From Stictocephala bisonia (taxonomy: Eukaryota > Arthropoda > Insecta > Hemiptera > Membracidae): DNA of 64,000 nt. This document shows, piece after piece, positions 11,101 to 22,149 of this stretch. The notes under the pieces were generated by a model. The model did not search any database. It was not told the DNA's origin and saw only the letters and a program-made list of their open reading frames with translations. Position 1 is the stretch's first letter. Every line of letters starts with the position of its first letter. Location: assembly GCA_035578905.1 (NCBI GenBank), contig JAQJVL010000102.1, forward strand, positions 839,501 through 903,500. Direction: 5' to 3'. Position numbers and translations under genes: made by a program.

Positions 11101-12447
11101 CAGGGTGTGGCAAAAAGATCTGACAGTTTTCAGCGCTGTACTGTGTACAAGTGGTGTGGAGTGATGGGGATCTGTAGTTTTAGGGTCCACACGTAGACAT
11201 TTTTAGTAGCCACTGAGCAGTGGTCGCATGAGCATCATGCGTTTATTGTCGATTTGTTTTATTGATGTGGTGAATCTTACTTTGCTGTTCAGCGGCAGTT
11301 CCAATTCCGTTTTAATGTGGGTCAAAGAGGAAGAGTCCAACTCGCAACACAATTTTACTATGGGTATCAAACTTCACAGCTACCGCTTCAATATTAAACA
11401 GAAATCGACAGGCCATCCAAGGTAAGCTCGGAGACCAGAGAATATCGACTGAGAAAGAGCAGCTGTGGAAGCCAGTCCTCAGAGGCCAGCCCGAAAACAA
11501 ACTGTTGCTTTGCACATGTTTGACATTCGGTAAGACGAATATTGCATTTTGATCAGTATTTTTACCCATACAAGATGGCCACTAAGCAGCAGTTAAAGCC
11601 CAATGACTATGTGAATCGGCAAGCGTCTGCAGAAACAATGATCAATTTGATAACGGATGACAAAATTGTCATGATAAGTGACGAGGCACATTTCCACCTT
11701 TATGGTTACATGAATAAACAGAAATTTCATTATTGGTCGGCTACAAATCCTGAAGAACTGCATGAACGTCCTCTAAATAGTTCTAAGGTTACTGTGTGGT
11801 GCGAGGTAACAAAAAATTGTGTCATTGGTCCATTCTTCTTTGAAGAAGGTGGTCAAACCGTTACTGTCAATTCACAACGTTATCTTTTGATGTTGCAAAA
11901 CTTTCCCTGAACTTCTGAGAAACCATTTAGTTTGCAGAAGGATGAGGTTCCAGCAGGATGGAGCAACTGCTCATACAACCAATAATGTAGTGGAATTTTT
12001 AAGAAGTACGTTTTGTGGCCAAGTCGTTTCGTGTTTTGGGGTATTGCATGGCCAGCAGGCTCCCCTGACCTTAGCAATTGTGACATTTTCTTATGGGTGT
12101 TCCTAAAATCAAGAGTATACACAAACAAACTGTACACACTAGACAAACATAAGAACAAGAAATAAAAGAAAGAAGCCATAAGCCAGGAAATCGCCAATCT
12201 TAATCCTGCAATGTTAGAGAAGATGTTGGACAGCTTCAGTACTACTGTAGACTTGAAGAATGTTTGGTTACAGAAGGTCGTCATATAAAGGACGTTATTT
12301 TCAGATCTTAAATGGATGAATTAAGTTGATTTATTTTCACTCATTACATGAACACCCTTCTGTAATAACCAATAAAATATTTTTAATCACTGTCAATTTT
12401 TGTGTTATTTTTATTTTAAAACACTCAGATTTTTTTGCCGCACTTTG
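11101..12447 (+). mobile_element. Tc1/mariner-superfamily element in a host intron
   Basis: The left end CAGGGTGTGGCAAAAAGATC and the inverted right end (CAAAGTGCGGCAAAAAAATC) match at 16 of 20 bases. TA lies outside each end (11099-11100 and 12448-12449). The 1347-bp element carries a damaged transposase gene. Its right end is only 85 bp from the donor site of the TPR exon at 12673-12533. It supplies about three quarters of that 1.8-kb intron. Confidence 0.88.
11573..12285 (+). pseudogene. Mariner-like transposase, broken
   Basis: An open stretch gives PNDYVNRQASAETM, then MISDEAHFHLYGYMNKQKF, WSATNPEELHERPLNSSKV, VTVWCEV and GPFFFEE. These are hallmarks of a Tc1/mariner (IS630-type) transposase, with the first catalytic Asp in SDEAHFHL. 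After 11907 the frame shifts to FQQDGATAHTTNNVVEFL (second Asp), and then again to GSPDLSNCDIFLWVFL, where the third acidic site sits. The helix-turn-helix part upstream of 11573 is not recognisable in one frame. At least two frameshifts make it non-functional. Confidence 0.85.
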
Positions 12448-12532
12448 TACCAAGGGTACTACTTTTTGGTTTAGTAGAAAAATACTTAATGATCTTACTA
12501 TTTAAAAAAGCACTCATTATAAGAGGACTTAC

Positions 12533-12673
12533 TTTAAATATCTCTCCGAGAGTGAAGTACTGCTGCCATGCACTCTTGTCAGGGGGCTGCACCTCCAGGG
12601 ACCGCCGAGTCAAATAGATGGCATCGTCCAAGTACTGAAGATTGAACATAACTCGGGCCAAGTTTAACAATAC
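12533..12673 (-). CDS. TPR-protein exon
   Basis: The acceptor TTGTGTTACAG and the donor AAA|GTAAGT bound 47 codons, phase 0 at each end. The product opens VLLNLARVMFNLQYLDDAIY and ends YFTLGEIFK, a TPR helix pair followed by the first helix of the next repeat, completed by the exon at 10687. It joins in frame after NAE of the upstream exon (21786). The 9.1-kb intron upstream contains the 138-bp array and a nested LINE/piggyBac/mariner cluster. Confidence 0.8.
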
Positions 12674-13029
12674 CTGTAACACAAAATACATAATTAAGTG
12701 GTCATCAAATATCAGAATACCTGAGTTTGAAGTTTTCAACATACAACAAAAATTATCAGATAAAAATATTTGATATAGCAAGGATTAAAATTTTTGAATA
12801 AAATCTATTTATTCAAGTTTTAAATTTAATTATATTTTGTTGGTAAAATATTCTTTTGATGATGATGGGAAATGTTTAACAATTTAGTACCGGAAGACCG
12901 AGCTTCGCTCAGTTGAATTTTGCAAACTGAAGAGGTAGCATCATGTCTCCCAGAAGATCCTGAGGATTGTTTGTTGTTGCCCTACCTTGTAGATTATTAA
13001 TAAAATTTCAAAATTTCGTTTCGGAGGTC

Positions 13030-13440
13030 TTCCGCGTTTACCTTTAGCCCCTTTATGGAACTCGGTCTAAGCCCTTCCAGTGGAAAGTTCGGCCTGCGGC
13101 CTTACCAAGGCACTCTGCTGCAGTCCCATTTGTGGATCTCGTTATGTCGCCTCGTATGGAAAATCGGCCTACGGCCTCGTCAGGGTTCTTAAGTATGACC
13201 ATGAATTTTGGTTTTTGGGGCAGTATAGCTCATAAACATAGTCTTTCCTAAAATCTGATGGTATAATAGTTTAATATTACCCAATTTTGGGTTTTTGGGC
13301 AATTTTTTATTTGGGGATGGCAGGGAGCGCGGCAGGGCCATTAAATGTTGTCTCTTCAAAAATTTAATGTTTATAATGTGATTTAGGAGATAAATACCTT
13401 TAGTTAGATACCCTACTTTCTGCTAGAAGTCTATAATGGT
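13030..13440 (+). repeat. Family A repeat copy
   Basis: It contains AAGTTCGGCCTGCGGCCTTA and ATCGGCCTACGGCCTCGTCA, then the downstream phrase TGAATTTTGGTTTTTGGGGC and AT-rich units with AAATACCTTTAGTT. The order matches 34.0-34.45 and 35.1-35.5 kb. An AT-rich stretch with no further recognised feature follows, up to 14480. Confidence 0.7.
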
Positions 13441-13449
13441 TCCATATTG

Positions 13450-14482
13450 TTTTGTATGCTGAAAGTTGATAACACGGGACGTTAGTTCGGGCAAACAACA
13501 CTGATTTTATAAGAGGTGATTTATTCTGCAGCAAAATGCAAAATAAATAACATTATACTGCTAATTAACTATAGCAACACACATGAAAACCACGGTAGAA
13601 AAGAAGACGGTATGTATCACAAGCATCTCCCATGACGTTACATGCGTTAAATGGCAAAAATAAACACAAAAATACTGTTCTAACTCCCGTAATTACAATT
13701 CCAGCTTCTATGCAATTGGTAGATTTTGTTACCAGTATTTAATAGAATAAACAAATCAGCTGATTTTGCCCATGTAATGTCACAGTCTACTGCACAACAG
13801 AGTAAAAAAATAAAGTAAATAAAGAATAACCAACAACAAACTCAAAGTATGAAAACAAACAACAATAAAACTGATCAGATGACTTGATGCGTCATTGGAA
13901 ACAATCTCTTTTTTATGATTTTGAAATGAAATAGAAGCCAATACAATTATGTCGAGTCTGTAATTCATACTCAGTGTAATCCTGAGTCAAAACAGTTTGT
14001 CCGGTCACCTTAGGAGAGCAGCACATTATGGCTTGTTTGTTTGCATACAATGTACTGCAAACTGTATAACAGACGTTTTAACGCTTGCAATCTGTGTACA
14101 GCAATCCACGTTGAGAGGTTAAAAGTAGGCTAAGATCAGTGTTTTGTTTATTTGATGCTAAGCCATTAGACATGAATTAAAAATATCCATATAACATTGC
14201 CTCTATGAAAGTTTCAAAATAAGTGATCAAGCTTATAATCACGATTCTTGGTGTTAACCTGGCCAGGGAAAACAGCATCCTACACTGTTTGACCATCTGA
14301 GGATGAGTCCAATCAGATGAAGTGAACAACAAATCTAATATTTAATACTAACAAAATTTTAGTTATGTAACTAATTCAGTACTTTTTTTAGTATCAATTA
14401 TTCATAAAGCTGATTTGTCGACTTATTACAAAATCCAAATTGGATAGCACAATAGGTAATCGATTTTAATGCAAAAAGCTAA
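13450..14482. other. AT-rich intronic DNA, nothing recognised
   Basis: No coding frame, tandem repeat or paired terminus was found. By the exon order of the TPR gene this lies in its 9.1-kb intron. Confidence 0.45.
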
Positions 14483-15320
14483 CATCTAATTTATAAGAAA
14501 TGAACCAAACACCATTATAAAATAAGAAGCAACCAACCAGCTTATTTGATAATTAGAATAAACTGCAATACATGGCAAAATGAGATGCAAGACAGATATA
14601 ACTACAATTTGAAATAACTGCATCTAATTTATAAGAAATGAACCAAACACCATTATAAAATAAGAAGCAACCAACCAGCTTATTTGATAATTAGAATAAA
14701 CTGCAATACATGGCAAAATGAGATGCAAGACAGATATAACTACAATTTGAAATAACTGCATCTAATTTATAAGAAATGAACCAAACACCATTATAAAATA
14801 AGAAGCAACCAACCAGCTTATTTGATAATTAGAATAAACTGCAATACATGGCAAAATGAGATGCAAGACAGATATAACTACAATTTGAAATAACTGCATC
14901 TAATTTATAAGAAATGAACCAAACACCATTATAAAATAAGAAGCAACCAACCAGCTTATTTGATAATTAGAATAAACTGCAATACATGGCAAAATGAGAT
15001 GCAAGACAGATATAACTACAATTTGAAATAACTGCATCTAATTTATAAGAAATGAACCAAACACCATTATAAAATAAGAAGCAACCAACCAGCTTATTTG
15101 ATAATTAGAATAAACTGCAATACATGGCAAAATGAGATGCAAGACAGATATAACTACAATTTGAAATAACTGCATCTAATTTATAAGAAATGAACCAAAC
15201 ACCATTATAAAATAAGAAGCAACCAACCAGCTTATTTGATAATTAGAATAAACTGCAATACATGGCAAAATGAGATGCAAGACAGATGTAACTACAATTT
15301 GAAATAACTGCATCTAATTT
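14483..15320. repeat. 138-bp tandem repeat, six near-identical copies
   Basis: CATCTAATTTATAAG starts at 14483, 14621, 14759, 14897, 15035 and 15173, an exact 138-bp period, and a stub remains at 15311. The only difference I noticed is AGATGTAAC for AGATATAAC in the last unit. Each unit contains ATAAG...CTTAT, which could form a small stem. Near-identity suggests very recent amplification or ongoing homogenisation. It lies in an intron of the TPR gene. Confidence 0.97.
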
Positions 15321-16850
15321 CAAACATCCAGTTCCTTTTCATAGACTGAGTCAATAAGATACAATATAGGTTCAAGTGATATAAGATTAATCTCAGCGTG
15401 AATAGGAAAAAATATGTGTTAAATTGACAACTAAAGAACAATAACTGACCCAACTCTTTACATTGAAGTAAATCTTACAAGTGAAACAAAAAAGATTAAA
15501 AATTCAATTTCAGAATTTTTTCAGTCCAAACTAAATGAAAAATGTTGTTAAGTCAATCATTTCCAACAGTGTGCATTACTTAAAATGAAAACTTACTAGG
15601 TTTACTAAGAAAAGATATTTTTATTTTTGTGCTCTTTGTAAAAGCAATATCAATAAAGTGATTGCATTATAACTTTTATTTATTTATTTTTATTTATTTA
15701 TTCATAAGACACCGATCGTCAAGATATAGTATGAATCGTCAAGAAATTCGAATATGAATTTCGAAAGAGTTGATGAGTTGTACTTAAACATAATACAGTA
15801 GAACCTTCATTATCTGGCCTTCCTTTCACAGTTTGACAATCAGACGAAAATAATATTGTTATTACATAAAAGTATGTGGAAACGCACATCCCCACAACAC
15901 ACATCTCCAATGTGAGTGTTGATTTTTATATCTTAAATATTTTGTTATTTTAACTTGTTGTGCATTACTTGTACTGCATAATGTATATGAAAATCCGGGC
16001 TGACAATTTGTTTACCTATACAACAGAGCAGCTTCCAATTAGAGTCCATTTCTCATTGGGAAGTGGAAGAGTTCATTACACACATCAGCTTTGTCAGTCT
16101 TTTGGGTAGCAGCTGTGATCCATCTAGGGTAGCACCTATGATCAACTTGGGTAGCCAGCAGCTGGGTTTGGAGGCATAGCCCCTAAAGTGCACAGCTAGT
16201 CTGAGTCCCCTAGCTGTACGGAGTGGGATTTCAGCAAGAAAATTTCAAAGAATAGTAGACTTATAAAAAAAGCCTTCTGAGTACTAGCGGGACTTGAGAC
16301 AGATGAATAGCTGCAGAGCTCTCTATATCAAGGAGGTAGTACTACTTGTGGATAGAAAAGAACTCCCTAAAAATGGAGATATACACCAACACAAATTATA
16401 ATGTATTCTATTACCTCCCAAATCAGCATCTCTAAATGTATGAATGAAAACCATCATACAAGGGAAGAAAACTACACAAGCATCTGTCTCTATAGCTGCG
16501 GTTAAAAAAAGGAAATACACTCAAAATGGAACTATAAAAGTGGTTGTGGACCAACCTGTTTTACTCATTAGAAAAGTACCTACAAAGAACCATTTAACTG
16601 GCGTTCCATTTCCCTCTTGACTTATTTTAATTCAGATGTGAAGAAAAATACTTTGTAAATCAATTTATAATCTCAAAGACCACTATTTAATTTATAAATT
16701 GTACGTAATCTGTAATTTTACACCATTTATAATACTCTCTACTTGATTAAGTAATTTGGTAGTAAGTACCAATAATTTACATCCTCAATTGAATTTAATA
16801 ATTTAAATTACACTAATTAATATTCCCTTAAATTATTTGGAAGCAAAGTA
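15321..16850. other. Intronic DNA with SINE-tail and pogo-end scraps
   Basis: A TTTATTTATTTATTCATAAG stretch near 15677, followed by CGATCGTCAAGATATAG, resembles the inverted SINE tail seen at 46.5 kb. CAGTAGAACCTTCATTATCTGG near 15797 looks like a pogo-type terminus without a partner. Around 16100-16160, GGGTAGCAGCTGTGATCCA and related phrases recall the 28.6-29.4 kb array. No gene is seen. Confidence 0.4.
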
Positions 16851-16859
16851 TTTACTTTA

Positions 16860-17244
16860 GCTGCCTCATTTGACCATATAAAACTGCAAAATGAAATTAT
16901 TAACCCACTTCTAAAATTAGTAAACTCACCCATTAAACACGGTATAGTACCCTCACAGATGAAGACAGCTATAATAAGGCCTAAATTTAAGAAAGACTAA
17001 ACAATACCACTGTACGTGTATGGGCGGGCGGGTGGGTCACTATCACTGTGCGTGTATGGGTGGGTATATATATGTATGTAGAATGGATTTATTGAAGGCT
17101 GTATTTTGTTCTATTGTAATAACAGTTAGCAAAGACCGAGTGACTTGGGTGGTGTGGTGAAAAGTGTGCCTAAAAGAAAACTACCGTACGACATCAATTC
17201 TGCCATCCTTCTCCAAGATTCTAGAAAAGATTGTATATAATACC
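16860..17244 (+). pseudogene. LINE reverse transcriptase, N-terminal fragments
   Basis: Frame reading gives HIKLQNEIINPLLKL and GIVPSQMKTAIIRPKFKKD, the segment before RT motif 1. After an intervening stretch with GTGTATGGGCGGGCGGG repeats comes NYRTTSILPSFSKILEKIVY, corresponding to the YRPIS-LP--SK--EK block of non-LTR reverse transcriptases. It is followed directly by a TTAA. Confidence 0.8.
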
Positions 17245-17248
17245 TTAA

Positions 17249-18979
17249 CCCTTTCCGCTCTCTCCCTTTACATAATATCCTCTCACTTACGTGGCCCAGC
17301 CATTCTTCATGGCCAATTCAGATTTAAATACTGGTTGCCTGTCCCTCACTCTAATGGCCCGGACTGTTTCTGATGTAACTCATCAGGCCACTTACGTGGC
17401 CCATTGTACTACTTCACTATTCTCTCTTTAGTTTATTCCTTGTTGTACTGAGCATTCTGGGAGGTGCTACTATGGTTCAGAAGATATCTGAACTACTTAG
17501 TAGTAAACAACGCCATTTTATAATGATGGACCATTCAGGTCGCTAGACAACCATTCAGTATACACGATCCACCTGTCATAGTGCACACTTGTAAATATTT
17601 AAAGTTTTTAATTTTATGACAGTTTTTAATTGTTTTACAGATTATTATTACAATACAACATCAGTTATCCAGCCTAATGTGGTGAAGCTCAAGCCGGATA
17701 AAACATAAGTCATAAATAACTTGGTTTTATTGGAGAAACACGTTTAGTAACTGATAACAGACAGCACACGTAAGCGGAGCGCCTATAATTGCATGTGAAG
17801 CAACACGCTCTGCAGCAATTGTATTGAAACGAACAATGTTTATCACGATTGCCAACTTTGATGCTGCTTTGAAATACAATATGACAGATATTTTTTAAAA
17901 ACAACGCCTTTTGCCGAGGGTGTGTACGTAAAATTAACTGTTCCACTTTTCCCACTCGCAAAATGGACTCTTCCAGCCAGTCAAACTGAATAAAAGTAAA
18001 CAACATTGCCAGCTCGGATCTTCTGGCACATCATTAAATTATTACGTGATCGCTTGTTTAGAGGGTGACTAGTCAATGCAATTTGTGAAATGCAAAACCA
18101 TTTGTTTTAAAACTGAAAGGCGCTTCCGATTGATTGTAATTTTATCTTGTAAATAATTTTTATTGTTATCCATTTGCCGAACCAGATGACACAGACTGCC
18201 GGATAAAGTGAGGCCGGATAATCGAGGTTGTACTGTATGTTTAAGTGATGCATACAGATAGTGTAGTTAGTTTTTCAATAAAAGTAGTGTAAAAATAGCC
18301 GACGGGGAAAATAATAACACGCTTAAAAAGTACAAATACATGTTTACAAAATATACCAAATGTATGACTACAAAAGCATTTATTTTCAAATAATTAAAAT
18401 TCAACCAGACTTTGAACTTTTCATTGTGTTATTTCTAGATAGCCTATAGTATTATGAGCTAATATTGATAATATAACTAACACTTATACGTAAAAGTAAC
18501 ATTAATAATTGCATTAAAAAAATTATATACTTACTTGTACTCTTTACTTATAAGTACTCATATAACCATAATTATACAAATAAATATGATTTTTAATGTA
18601 TATTTTGTATTATTTTAATCCATAAAACATGCTTCAAAAATAAATTATTTCTTTCCATATTTGAAACTTTTCCATAGAATGAGTATATAAATTTAATAAT
18701 ATGCTTAACCTTAATAAATAGTTACTAACCAACCATTATAATAGGTTATAGTAAATAATTGAAAGTAAAGAAGTTGCTTTTTAAAATTTAAGGGACAAGT
18801 AGACATTTTAAATACAAGTGATAGTCGAATTTCTTCTATTTAATTACGGCCTAGAGAGCATCACACCTGGATTCACACAAGTGGCGCACAGAGCTGACAG
18901 GACGGCTTCCTTGTAAACAATTCCGAGTGGATGGCACCATTCGCTAAAGCCATCTATGTGGCGTGGAGAGTAGAAAAGG
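17249..18979. mobile_element. TTAA-flanked, piggyBac-like non-autonomous element
   Basis: TTAA flanks both sides (17245-17248 and 18980-18983). The inner ends CCCTTTCCGCTCTCTCCC and, inverted, CCTTTTCTACTCTCCACG are similar. Removing the interval with one TTAA restores a continuous RT frame (IVYNTLITSTTS), which strongly supports the boundaries. No transposase remnant is recognised inside. A pogo-like MITE is nested at 17650-18236. Confidence 0.65.
17648..18236. mobile_element. pogo/Tigger-like MITE
   Basis: TACAATACAACATCAGTTAT near 17650 and the inverted right end TACAGTACAACCTCGATTAT at 18217-18236 match at 16 of 20 bases. GCCGGATAA-type blocks follow on both sides. The interior of about 590 bp encodes no recognised protein. 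It sits inside the TTAA-flanked element. Confidence 0.65.
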
Positions 18980-18983
18980 TTAA

Positions 18984-19333
18984 TAACATCAACTACTTCC
19001 ATCCTAACCAACACAGCAACAACAGCCATTATACACCTAGTTAACAAAACTCTGTCTGAATGGGAAAACAGAAACAAAGTGTTGGGAATTTTCATTGATT
19101 TACAGAAAGCTTTTGACTGTATAGACTGGGAAATTCTTATATCCAAACTAAAATCATTTGGCCTAACCAGCAAAGTAACAGACTGACTAAAGAATTACTT
19201 CTCCGATAGACTTCAAATAACTGAAACTAAATCGACATCAAATAAATTAGTTACAAAAGTCCAGTCAAAACCACAAGCAGTCAAAAGAGTGGTGCCAGAA
19301 GGTTCCATCCTGCCCCCCTCTTATTTCTTAATC
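18984..19333 (+). pseudogene. LINE reverse transcriptase, palm fragment
   Basis: The frame gives TTAIIHLVNKTLSEWENRNK and then GIFIDLQKAFDCIDWEIL, the FxDLxKAFDxxxxxxL motif containing the first catalytic Asp of the RT palm. An in-frame TGA follows VTD, and RVVPEGSILPP is close to the PQGSxLGPxLF motif. A mariner insertion interrupts it at TA 19334-19335. Confidence 0.85.
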
Positions 19334-19335
19334 TA

Positions 19336-20670
19336 CGAGGGCTATCAGAAAGTAACAGACGTTTTGAAATACAAAATTAACCAACTGAAATAGGAACATT
19401 TTATTATATACATTTAAAAGCTACTCTTTTACGCTATTTTTCAACGTAATCTCCGTTCAAATTGAGACATTTATCATAACGTGACACAAGTTTTTCGATT
19501 CCAACTTTGTAGAAATCTGCCGCCTGAGATCTTAACCACTGATTAACGCCAGCGTGAAGTTCAGCGTCACTATCGGAGCGTTGCGTTGCGAGCCAGGTCT
19601 TCATCGCTGGAAAGAGGTGGTAGTCGCTTGGTGCCAGATCTGGGCTATAAGGCGGATGATCAAACACTTCCCAATCAAAATCTTCCAAGACTTGTCGTGT
19701 ACGATTGGCTGTATGGGGACGTGCATTGTCGTGGAAAAACAAAATATTTGAGCTCAAAATTTTCCCCTACGTTTGTTTTGTATCGCTCGCCGTAGCTTCT
19801 GCAATGTTTCATAATACCTCTCTGCGTTGATTGTTGATCCTCGTTCAAGGAAATCAACCAGAATCACGCCCTTAGCATCCCAAAAAACAGTTGCCATAAT
19901 CTTTCTCGCTGACAGTTTGGAGACATTTTCTTGGTTTTTTGGAGAATGGGTGTGCCCCCATTCCATAGACTGCATTTTTGTTTCACAATTGACATGCTTC
20001 ACCCATGTTTCATCACCAGTAACAATACGATCGAGAAGTTCGTTACCACGTTTGTGTCGTATTCATCAAGGAAAGTTAACGATGCAGCAAGTCTTTGTTT
20101 TTTGTGATCTTTCGTAAGGATTTTTGGAACCCACCTGGCACAAAATTTGTGGTATCCAAGCTTCCCTACAACAATTTCATGAAGTAAACTTCGTGAAATT
20201 TGTGGGAAATGTTCCGAGAGTTCAGTCATTGTGAAACAGCGATTTTCATGAACTTTGTCATTGATTTTCAACATCAAATCTTCAGTCACAAGGCTAGGCC
20301 GGCCGCTACGACTATCGTCATGAACATTGGTGCGGCCATTTTTAAAGTCAATACACCACTGCCTTACTCTGCTTTCACTCATTATTCCATTTCCATAAAC
20401 TTCACACAGTTGGCGATAGATTTCAATTGGTTTATGGTTTTTTGCCAACAAAAACCTTATCACTGAACGCACTTCACAAGTGGCGGGATTTTCAATTGCA
20501 GCACACATTTTAACTATTCAAAGTGAGACAAGCAAAAGAGGTACAGATCGTGCGCGACTACAGTTCGATGCGTACTAAAGACCAGAGTGTTTTGACACCA
20601 AGATGGCGACTGTAGCCCCGCCCACTGCCGCACAATTCAAAAACGTCTGTTACTTTCTGGATAGCCCTCG
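19336..20670 (-). mobile_element. mariner transposon
   Basis: Terminal inverted repeats CGAGGGCTATCAGAAAGTAA (left) and CGAGGGCTATCCAGAAAGTA (right, inverted) extend about 28 bp with a single-base indel. TA lies outside both ends. The 1335-bp length is typical of mariner. The transposase runs on the minus strand and has two frameshifts. The element is inserted into a LINE reverse-transcriptase gene. Confidence 0.95.
19434..20508 (-). pseudogene. mariner transposase (DD34D), two frameshifts
   Basis: The ATG at 20508 opens MCAAIENPATCEVRSVIRFL, the N-terminal helix-turn-helix half. It continues with SRVRQWCIDFKNGR and the linker SRSGRPS. The first frameshift falls near 20055, just before VTGDETWVKHV, which carries the first catalytic Asp. 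MEWGHTHSP and KIMATVFWDAKGV follow. A second frameshift near 19757 precedes FFHDNARPHTA (second Asp) and YSPDLAPSDYHLFP (third Asp, after 34 intervening residues). The protein ends LNLNGDYVEK. All three Asp codons survive, so it decayed only recently. Confidence 0.95.
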
Positions 20671-20679
20671 TAAATAAAC

Positions 20680-21220
20680 CATCTTCCACTTAAAAGAAGA
20701 TAACCTGAACAACAAATCAACAGCATACTTTTTTCAACCACAGCAGCCCCAACCAATTGAAATCTGAACATTCATGACAAGGAGACATCAAATTCAACTA
20801 CACAAGACAAACTGGAGAGATAACACCAGCAACTACCAAAATCAGAGGATAGTTGTACAAAAGCAAAGATGTCAAACAACTAAATCAGAGGGAACATTAA
20901 AAACCAATCTTCAATGAATTAAACATACTAATTCCGCCAGACTGTACATACTTCAAACCATTCTTTCTGTAAAAACTCACTCAAACCATTTCAATTACAC
21001 CATACATAATTACAACACACGACACAACACCAATTTCAATCTCAAACACCATAGACTAACTTCATTTTAATCTGACCCAAATTACATCAGTGCAACATTT
21101 GATAATCTTCTCCCCAGACACATCAAAAACACAAACACCCTAGATAAACTAAAAATCACACTCAAGACATATCTTCTAAAGCACCCATATTACACTTTAC
21201 AAGAATTTATTTATTGATGG
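20680..21220 (+). pseudogene. LINE polyprotein C-terminal tail
   Basis: Near the end the frame gives YNTRHNTNFNLKHHRL, ISATFDNLLPRHIKN and LDKLKITLKTYLLKHPYYTL, a pattern common at LINE polyprotein C-termini. Stops and frame changes upstream of 20940 show decay. The presumed 3' untranslated part runs to about 21320 and ends in AT-rich DNA. Confidence 0.7.
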
Positions 21221-21320
21221 CCTTAGTTATAGGGCCTAAAGGCACCCTGTCATTCCACCCCTATCACAACTTAACCCCCATTCCTTCACTGAAGGAGGAA
21301 TATTGACGACCCTCCCACCC

Positions 21321-21785
21321 TGGCGATGGAGAAGAGGAAAGTAAGAACATATTTATTTTATTTTTATATATATCTATATTATATTACTATATCTATATAT
21401 TATAACATATTTATATATCTATTATTAGTCTCCTTCCTCCATAATTTATTTAACGATTTTTTATGGTGCAATTCTTATTACCAAATTAACCTAGAGAATT
21501 AAATTAGATAATACAAAAATTTTGCTTTTTACAGATAAAAACTTTATTATTAAAAAAGTACAAAGAATAAAAGTTTTACTTAAAACCCTATAGAACATAA
21601 CATTTGTTTCCATATGGGAAATTCTAGCCAAATTAAAAAAAATAAAAAATAAATAAATAAATAAAATTGAATATCTTTACACATTATATTGTAAGAGTTG
21701 TTTATTTATTGGCAGACAAATAAACTGAACAAGATTAAATATCAGATAATAAAAAAATAATCAGAGTGTGAATTTTTATACTCAC
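21321..21785. other. AT-rich intronic DNA
   Basis: It contains TATATATCTATAT runs and an AATAAATAAATAAAT stretch near 21650. No coding or paired-repeat structure is seen before the TPR exon. Confidence 0.5.
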
Positions 21786-22149
21786 CTCTGCATTATGAGG
21801 TGAGACAGCAAGAGCACGCCTGAAGCATTCAATCGATTTCGTTGTGTCACCTTTAATTCTAAAGAAGTTTCCGATTTGATTGTACAGTTGAACAGATTTG
21901 GGCTTTTCTCTCTTTGCCTTCTTCAATCGTCTCTCAAGACCCTCAATATCTAATTCAGCATTTCTCTTTTTGAAAATAAGAGCTACCTGTGGTTCAGGAA
22001 CGTTTGGGTGATTCATACGGTTTGCAATTCCAACTAGATTATCATAGTAGGTAAAATTCACAGTTTTACCACAGTCCAGAACTTCTTCATCAATTTCAGA
22101 TTCATGGCGTTGGGCAGTCTTATTGTCCTCCCCTTCATATGGATCAGAT
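21786..22149 (-). CDS. TPR-protein exon, best-supported host exon
   Basis: An acceptor (TTGGTTTTAG) and a donor (GAG|GTGAGT) bound 364 nt. One base completes a codon from the exon upstream, then 121 codons end in phase 0. The product includes an acidic segment (HESEIDEEVLDCGK), the sequon NFT, MNHPNVPEPQVALIFKKR, a basic helix (LERRLKKAKREKPKS) and a clear TPR (LYNQIGNFFRIKGDTTKSIE, then FRRALAVSPHNAE). It continues in frame into the exon at 12673. Sequons NKT and NFT suggest a luminal or extracellular location. Codon use and complexity differ clearly from the AT-rich surroundings. Confidence 0.85.

Larger units (their letters stand above)
16855..21220 (+). mobile_element. Old LINE interrupted by other elements
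   Basis: Pieces of one reverse-transcriptase gene lie in correct order on the plus strand: RT start (16860-16998), NYRTTSILPSFSKILEKIVY (17180-17240), palm motifs (18984-19330) and the C-terminal tail (20680-21215). A foreign 165-bp piece separates the first two, a TTAA-flanked element the next two, and a mariner the last two. The ends of the LINE itself are not defined. Confidence 0.75.

Noticed and set aside
10535..22149. Assigning the TPR exons to TTC17 or a TMTC protein
   Set aside because: The repeats and linker segments did not match what I recall of TTC17, and the N-terminal multi-membrane part of TMTC proteins is not seen. The symbol was left empty.
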